Assembly (NCBI GenBank): GCA_963383645.1
Contig: OY726564.1
Coordinates: 114,819,415-114,883,414 of the forward strand
Source: Muscardinus avellanarius
Lineage: Eukaryota > Chordata > Mammalia > Rodentia > Gliridae
DNA length: 64,000 bases
Reading direction: 5' to 3'
In this document: positions 26,801-35,800 of the stretch, piece after piece
Position numbering within the stretch: position 1 is the first letter of the stretch
Layout: each line of letters starts with the position of its first letter
Notes under the pieces: model-generated
What the model saw: only the letters and a program-made list of their open reading frames with translations
Told to the model about the DNA's origin: nothing
The model's database searches: none
Program-made: the position numbers and the translations under genes

Positions 26801-29800
26801 GGAAATTAACTTTTGACGTTTATACCTATCCTATGAGCTAATAAAACAAACTGTTCAGTAAAGAGCTGAGCCCTGGTATAATCAAAATGTTCTACAGATA
26901 CAATTCTAATCCAAAACTACAAATTAAGGCCTAACATGGAAGAATTAGAGCTAACTGCACAGCATCCATGCAAGATTGACCTGCCTGTTGTAGATGACTT
27001 ATAAAAGCCCACACCTGCCCGTCCTCCCACACGGCTCTGGGCACGGTCCCATGACTGGGATTGGCAAAGGGGACACCAAAGGGGAGGCAAGTGGAAATCT
27101 GAGAAGTACGTGCACCCTGGAACTTGCCCTCTGGCTGCTCCTGAAGCCTGAGGTTGTCCAAAGGCAACCGAGCCTCATTAACCAGCGACAGGATGCGCCA
27201 CACAAGACTTTCCCTGCACTTTCTGCCTGTTTTCAGCCAGATGTGCGTGAAGCTGCTGGCTGCAGATGCAGGAGTGAGCCTGTTGCCCTATGTGGGGCTG
27301 AGAAGATGGTCTCAGCCGATCCCAGCCTGGTCCTTAGACTCACAGGGTTATACAAAAATAAGATAGTGCTTGTTTTACACCAAGGGCTTGGGGGTAGTTT
27401 GCTACAGAGCAAAAGGTACCTGGTTTACTGCACAAAACCAAGCTACTCTCTTTATACCAAAGTTATGAAATGTAACCTTTGCCCTTTGTATTAGGGTATT
27501 GTTTTTAAACCCTAGGCCATAATCTATTAGTATGTGATGAAACTAATGAAGTTACAATCAGCAATTCTTTAAAAATGAAAGAGGATAGAGTATATCACAT
27601 GTAAAATGGATTCTAGTTCATTCTAATAAAGAAATGTCTGCAGTGTGCATATACACGTTCATAGACATCCACACGCGCTTCTATATATGTTCTGGGATAT
27701 TCTGTATACAGGTACAACAAAAAAAAAAATGAGGGTATAAAAAATCAGAGTAGCTTAGCATTTTTTGTTAAATAACTGTGGGGGAAATTACCTTTATAAA
27801 CTTTAAATGTGCAAATCTAAGTTAAGATACCAAAAATAAATTTTAAAATTTTTAAATTGAAATAACTGAAAATTTATCCAATAAAAATTAAGTGACTTTT
27901 TGTGCAGAATAAGTAAAATTTAACATCATTAAAAACAATGTTGGGCCCAATAACTTAACTGAACTATGAACTCCATCCACTTTAGATCACACAGGAAATG
28001 CTAAGTGTTTTCACCTACCTGTTACCATATCCAAAATATCCTTCTCATCTCCTGCAGGGTCCATGCACACCATGTCCAGCAGCTCCAGCAGCTGCTTCTG
28101 CAGGGAGTGGGCCTCCTTGAAAAGGGCCTGCAGCAGGTCTGAGACCAGGTGCAGACGCCCAGAATACACAGACTCGCTGTCCTGTCGCCATGTACGGAGG
28201 AGGGAAAAAGGAGAATGAGAACAGCTCAAAGGCAGCATTTAACCACAGCACTGCAGATCAGAGATGTAACATTCAGTAACGACCTATCAAACAATGTCTA
28301 GTGGACGTCCACTTTCCATAAAGTTCTTGGCTGTAAGCAAGCATGCATAAAAGGATTCTGATCTCCACAATCTTGCAACTACAGAACTATACGGAGGTAT
28401 CATGTCAAGTGCATGACATCTTAGCACTCTACCAAACCCCAGTATTAACTAACGAGCAATTTTCATTTGCCCAACAAAGAGCAATATCAAAAGCGCCTGT
28501 ACCTTACAAATTCTAGGCCAGCTTCTGTGCCTTAGTGTTGCTCCAGGAATGTAGGGATGGACTAAATTAGAGGCATTCTGGTATAAAGGGAGGTGAATTG
28601 AGGTGAGGCGCCGCTCACCCACCAATGCTATACAACAGAACGGCTTGGATTCCTGAGACCCAACACAACGCCTCATCATTTCTTTCATAATAAAGAAGAA
28701 ATGCATAAAACAAAAACCCTCAGAAGGCCACTTTTTATGACTTCCTTATACCCACTTATTTTGAAACATTTATATACATCTTTCTGTCCTGTGGAGAAGT
28801 CTTCCCCAGCAACACCAGGGACAGGTAGAACCTGATGTACAAATGCTCTTTTACTCAGCCCATCAATTCTAGGACTTAAAGTGTAACAGACCCACTGCTC
28901 ACCTTACAGTGTACAAATGTGCTCTTGATCACATGGAGAACAGAGGAGGGGAGGCTGTGAATGCTTTCTAGAACGATGGACTCCTGAGCGGCACAGACAT
29001 GCTGGACACATCCTGCAAGAGCGCCCAAGACCTGCACCATCGTCTAGAAATGAGAACAAAGCTTCACTCCAGGTGTACCTTCTGAGCACTGAAACGGTAT
29101 CAGACAGTATGCTGCATGCTAGGACTCAACAGTGAACAAAGCACACACTGCCCATCGTCCACCACAGAAACTACTGGCCAGCCCTGGCAGCTAGCCCACG
29201 CTTCAAAGCACATGGCAGGCATTTTACCATCGCCTTAGGACCACAGGTGAGAGATGGCATCTTGACTTGTCGTCATGTGAGAATGCAGATACTGACTCTG
29301 CACACAATCATATAAAAAATTCAGAATTCATTTTCCTGTTCATATTGTTGTCAGTCCACAAGTTTAATTTCAGTATTAGGCCATTATATAAAGAAGGCAT
29401 GGTTAATCAATCAGCATAAAAACACTCACTTCATTTTCCCTCCCGTTCCCCTCCCCTTCTAATACATCTGACTTACTTGTAAAATATCCCTAAGAGTAGT
29501 CTGGATTTCTAAATTTTGGCTTGACAGTCCTCTGGCTTGAGTAGTTAATTCATACAGCATGTCATCAAATAATTTTACAGTCTGAAGAAAATCAGGTTAT
29601 AAATAAATTAGCAGAAATCACTAGAAAGGAAAAAACATATCTTTAAAGAAAAAAACCCAAAATAGGATTTGATTTTGCATCAATAACATCCACGCGGTAT
29701 TGTCCAGCTTAACAATTGTTCCTAAGTAGAAAACACATATAAAGTGTTTCTACAATATAATCCCTAAAACAAACAGAAAAGTCCCAGACAGAAGTGATTT

Positions 29801-32800
29801 ACTTTCCATTTCTGTGGTTTGGATTCATGTAATAATACCAATTTAAAAATCTAAAAAAAGCACTGAAGTCGGGCATGGTGTCGCACGCTTGTAGTCCCAG
29901 CATTCGGGAGGCTGAGACCGGAGGATCGCGGTTCGTGGACACCCTCAGCTACTCAGTGAGGCCCTCTGCGACTCAGTGAGACTCTGTTTCAAAATAAAGA
30001 ATAAAAAGTAGGGCTGGGGTGTAGCTCGGAGGTCAAATGCCCCTGGGTTCCATCCCCAGACCTGCCAAAAAATAAAAAATAAAAGCACTGAAAATTCATC
30101 TAGAAATGCAAAAAATTAAGTAAATTCATTGCACAATAAAAAATGACTATTTTGACAATCAACATTCACAGGGGCATTTAGAAGACTATTTTGTGGTAGT
30201 GATAATAAATTTGTACAGAATCACCCATTCATTATGCACTTGTGTTCTAGCTATTCGCCTGTTTGACCAATTCAAGACACCCTTCCTGGGGTTCAGTATG
30301 TGGCCTCACACTACTAAGCCCTGTGCCTGTAAATGCCATTTAAATGGACTGAACACGGCAGTAACAGCCCAGCCAACACAAGGTGGCTGAAGAGGGCGCT
30401 GTTTCCCACAGGCAGACTAGCACCACATCCCCACCTTCTCCGTCAAACAGTGGGACCTCTTTCTGATGGTCAAGAGCAAATTCTAAGAAATCGTTCAGAG
30501 AGAGAATGATCAAGTGACTATGTGTAAAAGGAATTCTGATGATTACTTGCTTAAAAGATCCATTCCAAGAAATGAGAGGCATCATAATGACTGTTTCATT
30601 TTGGCACCAGGGTACCGTTAGTTCCCTCCACATCAAAATACACATGGTGCCTCTTTTCACAGCCCTTTAGTCTGCCACAGAACTACTGATGCTGGAACAA
30701 CTGGCTAGCTCTGCATCCCAGCCCACACTTCAGAGAAAAGGCAGACTACCGACATCTAAAGAGGAATAATGGAGTCTGTGGGTTGAGTGCTTTTTCTTAG
30801 TTACTTGATTTTACAAATATTTCAGGTTTTCTTCTAAGACTAATTTTTGGCTTCCATTTTTCCAAACATTGAAATTATTAATAAATACTAGAGAAAATAA
30901 AGCAAAGGGATGTAGCTTGCTTCCATCATCCCTCCAAATTTTTTCAATGACAGCTTTAAAATTCAGGAGTATTAAGCCAGGCGTGGTGGCCCACACTTGT
31001 AATCCCTGTGCTTGGGAGGCTGAGACAGGAGAATCGGGCAGGCTCGAAGCCAGCCTCAACTGGCTTAAGAGACCCTATTTCCAAATAAAATAGAAAATAG
31101 GCCTGGGAGTGTAGCCCCTGGGTTCCATCCCCAAAAAAGAAATCGACTATTAAAAGTTACCTACAGTAACTTAAGTTCAAACAACGAAGGCTCTACCAAT
31201 TAGTACACTATCTAAAGTACAATCGTTTTGATCACCTAATGTTCACACCAACACCTTCCCATATGCTCTCATAAGCTCAATATTTTCCTATTTATTTGTA
31301 CTCCTGGTATGTTTGATATGTTAGAAAAATAAAGCCAAAATTAAGAATAAGTTACCTAAAACTAAAGCTAGACTTTAACAAGCCTTCAACGTGCAGATTA
31401 AGGTAACAGTACTATACCTTTGGTAACACTTGTGAAAAGAAAGTCTGTTCCAAAGTCAGGTGGCTCATATGAGGTAAAAACATTTCTATAATGATTTTCA
31501 GAATTTCTAGAAGGCAAAATAGTATTTTGCAAAACCATTAAATCATGTCAGTCATTACCCTTTAACAAATGAGACGTTAAGTACTGCCAATGTAAAACTC
31601 TGTACAGTTCATAATGCTATATTCTACATAAAGAAATTAGTATTTAATAGCAAAGTTATCTATAATAGCGAAAAAGAAAATAAAACCCTACATATCCAGT
31701 GATTAAAGACCACGTAAGTGGATGTGGAAACATCTACTGAAAAGAATCTGCTATCATTAAAATTATATTTAAAAAATAAAGGTTCACAATATTTTAAGAT
31801 TATATATCCAAAATAGCAAAATCTCAACTCTAATATATATAAATGTGTACAAAAAAACAGGCTGAAAAGAACGTACATAAATGAGATGAGACCATCTCAG
31901 CAGAATTTAACCATTCCAGATTAGTGATGCCTTAATACCTTTTCTGATTTTCTTCAAGTCTCAGTGTTCTACAATGAATACAACTTACATTTATACTCAT
32001 GATAAAAAAATCATTGCCACTTTAAAATTTTATAGACCCAATAGACACTATGAGTTCCAAATAAAAATGACTATTCCACAATCACCTGAACTCTAAACAG
32101 TAAGTGAGCAGCCTTCGCTCCGCCTCCTCTTCTGACTGAACAGTGAATCCCGTCAAGATTGTGAAGACAGGTGAAAATGAGAAAGCCAACCTTCTAAAAG
32201 TGGCAAATTTGTAATCACCCAGACAACCAGCTTTTGTAACCCAGAAAACACTTTCCATGTGACACTGTTAGAGCAAAGCTTACTAAGTGGACTACAAATT
32301 ATGTTTCACAAAGGTCTAATCACAGTGTAACACCTAACACTGAAAAATCAGAAATCATTTACACGTACATCAGCAGAAACCTCTGGCAGCTCTCCAAAAC
32401 TGGAATTTAAGACACTAAGCACTGAAATTTGAAGGATTTCTTTTTAATTTTTATCTTAAGTAACCAAAGGTTACAGAGGCTATTCCATAGAAAGTGGTTA
32501 AAGTTGAAGGCCAGACCCAGTAACACGTGGAGCTCAGACCTAATGACGTGTAAATCAAACAGTGAGAACCATCTTACTTACGGATATGCTCCCTCCAACT
32601 CTCAGCATGTTGATACCTAGAGTGAAACAGCTAAGGAAGAGACGCACATCACAGGGAGAGGCTCTTCATCACTGAGAATAAGCTCACAGAGACCCTTCTT
32701 GATATCAGCAATGACCCACAGGAATCAAGTTAGACGCAGCCACTGGCTCACTCTTACCTTCAACACTCAACACTCATTATGACAACCCATGGATTTAACG

Positions 32801-35800
32801 CAGGAAAAGACCCCTCTCCCCTCCACAGCTCTGTCTATTTGTAGCTGCCTTCAGTTTTTCTTGTTACCTGCACACCTATCTTGCCAACCTTATTCAGACT
32901 GAAATTCTCCTGCATGGCAGGAGCTTACTTATGTTCAATGCAAAGGCAGTAGTAACCACATTATAAGCTATGCTTGTACACCACTGAAGATCACTAGAAA
33001 CTTTTGCTGTAAAAACAACATATCAGTAAGGAATATGTCGGCAAGAAAAATGAATACCCATAAGCCTCTCACACTAATAAGAATTGATCTCTTTTCTGAA
33101 ATCCTAGTTTGCATGTATTTTTAAAAACAGCAATCAAAATGAGATATAAATTCCATAAAGTAGAATTTACCTTATGGAAAAACTTTAGTAAAGTGCAAAA
33201 AGATTTTTGCTATTCCACAATTAGTCTCAAGTTATGATTATATAAATATGCAGGCAAGGGCTAGAAAATGTGTAAAATGCGTATTGTAAAATATAAAAAT
33301 AATCGTTTGGCAATGGGATTGTGGGTTTATTGCATTTTTCTGTCATTTGTTGCAACAGTGAAGAAAAATACTACTGTACACTAAAAAAAATATCTGAGAC
33401 AGCCATTTTTCAAATACAAAATATTTTTAGTGCTTTACTAAACACATATGTGGCAGACAGTTCTCAGTGCTAAGGATAAAGCAGTGAATAAAATCAAGTT
33501 CCTGCCTTCATCCTTTAGTGTACTAAGGAAGTGTGTGAGCGTGCTCGTGTTTGTGTATGCGTGCATGCGTGTGCGCACGCGTGCAGGTGTGTGTGTGTGG
33601 TGTGGGAGCAAAGGAGATACTTCCTGTTAATGACAAAGCGCTCTCTAAAAACGGAACAGGACAATGTGCAGTGGATCAGACCGGGTTTGGGGGAACTACC
33701 TAATACTGGGGGCTCTGAAAAGGCCCCTCAAAGGAAGTAATACTTGAGCCAAGAACTGAGAAAAGAAATGTGCAAGGACCTTGGAGAACAAACTAGACTG
33801 GGCACAAAGCTTCTGATGGAGGTAAACTTGTGGGATTTGTGGCCATAGTGTAGAGCTAGGTATGAGAAGAATGAGACTCAGGTCACAGGGAGCCTTGAAG
33901 GCAAATTTGGATTTTATTCCTAATTCAATAAGAAGCCCCAGGGAAAGGGTTACAGAGGGAAATGAGAAGATCATTGTTCATCATGCTGAACTTTTTTGTT
34001 AACGAATGGATTTAAATTTGGGAGTGGTGGTACAAGTTTGTAATCCCAGTACTTGGGAGGCTGAGACAGGAAGATCACAGGTTCACAGCCAGCCTCGGCA
34101 ACTTAATGAGACCTTTAATTAAAAATTAAAATTAAAAATTGAAATAAAAAGCCGGGTGTGGTGGCGCACGCTTGTAATCCTCGCGCTTGGGAGGTGGAGA
34201 CAGGAGGATCTTGCAGGTTCGAAGTCAGCGTGCTGGCTTAAGAGACCCTGTTTCCAAAAATAAAAAAGTATGAAATAGGCCTGGGAGTGTAGCCCGAAGA
34301 CAGAAGGGCTTCCAGGAACCCCAGTGCCACACACACACACAAAAAGCCTGGTATGGTGGCTCAAGTTTGTAATTCCAGTACTTGAGAGGCTAAGACAGGA
34401 GGATCGCAGGTTCGAGACGAGCCTCAGCACCTTGTGAAGGCTTCCACAACTTAGTTAGACCCTATTTCGAAATAAAGAATAAAATAGGGCTGGGGATATG
34501 CCCCCGACCCCGTTGGATTCCCAGCATAACAAGAAAATAAAAAAAGGGCTGGAGGTGTAGCTCAGTCCTGGGTTGAATCTTTAGTGCTACACACACACAC
34601 ACACACACACAGATTACAGAAAACTATTAGCAATAGTCCAAGTGGTAGGGTTGGGAATCAGGGTGGCAGCAATGGGGATGGAGATAAGTGGACTGATTCA
34701 AGATATAGTTTGTAGTGTAGAGCAATAAATTTGCTGATTAAGTACGCAAGACACAGAGCATTCAAGATTTTGGTGTGGAAATCATTTTACAACCATTTTC
34801 TTAGATGAAGAAAACTGGGTAAGAGCTTTGAGTTCTTTTGAATATGTTATTTGAGATGCAAGAATAAGAACACTGGTATTCAATTTAGTAAATCCCCCTA
34901 TCAGCTCTGGGGAGGAAGAGGAACCTCATTCCTTATCTTGGTCCTTCAAACCACGCCTGACACTCCTTAAACCACAGTAGTTTTTGTTGTTTTGTTTTTG
35001 TTTTTCTCTAAGCTACATCCACAAACCTTTTTATTTTTTACTTTGAAACAGGGACTAAGTTGCTGGGACGTGTTTTGCACCTGAAATCCTCCAATCTCAG
35101 TTTCTCAAGTACTGGGATTACAAGCCTGTGCCGCCACACCCGGCTAGTCAACGTTTTTGAGGTTTAGTTTCCAAGTCAAAAATCTCTCAAGGACAACAAT
35201 TCAGTATATACACATTACTAAAAAAGGGAGGGGTTGGCCGGGCGTGGTGGCGCACGCTTGTAATCCCCGCGCTTGGGAGGCAGAGACAGGAGGATCGCGC
35301 AGGTTCGAAGCCAGCCGCACGTGCTGGCTTAGGAGATCCTGTTTCCAAATAAAAATGTAAAAATAGGTCTGGGAGTGTAGCCCAGAGATAGAAGGGCTTC
35401 CAGGAACCCCAGTACCACCAAAAAAAAAAAAAAAAAGGGAGGGGTCTTGGTACGGTCTGAGGTTTTGCGAATGCCTAAGTGAACGCCATTTTGTGTTATA
35501 TATAGGCAATACTTATATTGGGCTTTAGTTGTAAAAAAAAAAAAAGGGGGGGCCCTGTTGAGACTGGTATGACGGCCATGTTTTTTCTTTTGAGCGTAAT
35601 TTTATGTTGGAGGTGAGCGCAATAGGTGTTAAAGAAAAATTAAGGATAGGACTCCAACCACATTTACTAGCACAGAGTCATGGGACCAACAAAGAATTGT
35701 CTGCACCTGGCGACAATGGCGTGAAGCAACTCAAATGCTGCAAATCAACACCAACAGCCGAAGCGACTCTCGAGCCAGCAGGCAAGAAGAGGTACGACAG

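Noticed and set aside
26980..27440. The LTR as part of an intact endogenous retrovirus
   Set aside because: No gag, pol or env-like frames flank it; it is a solitary old MLT1-type LTR.
32616..32621. Using the TCTAG acceptor for FIRRM exon 2 to make intron 1 a mixed AT-AG intron
   Set aside because: It would shift the frame of the 40-nt exon and lose the serine expected from human; the AC four bases earlier fits phase and branch spacing.
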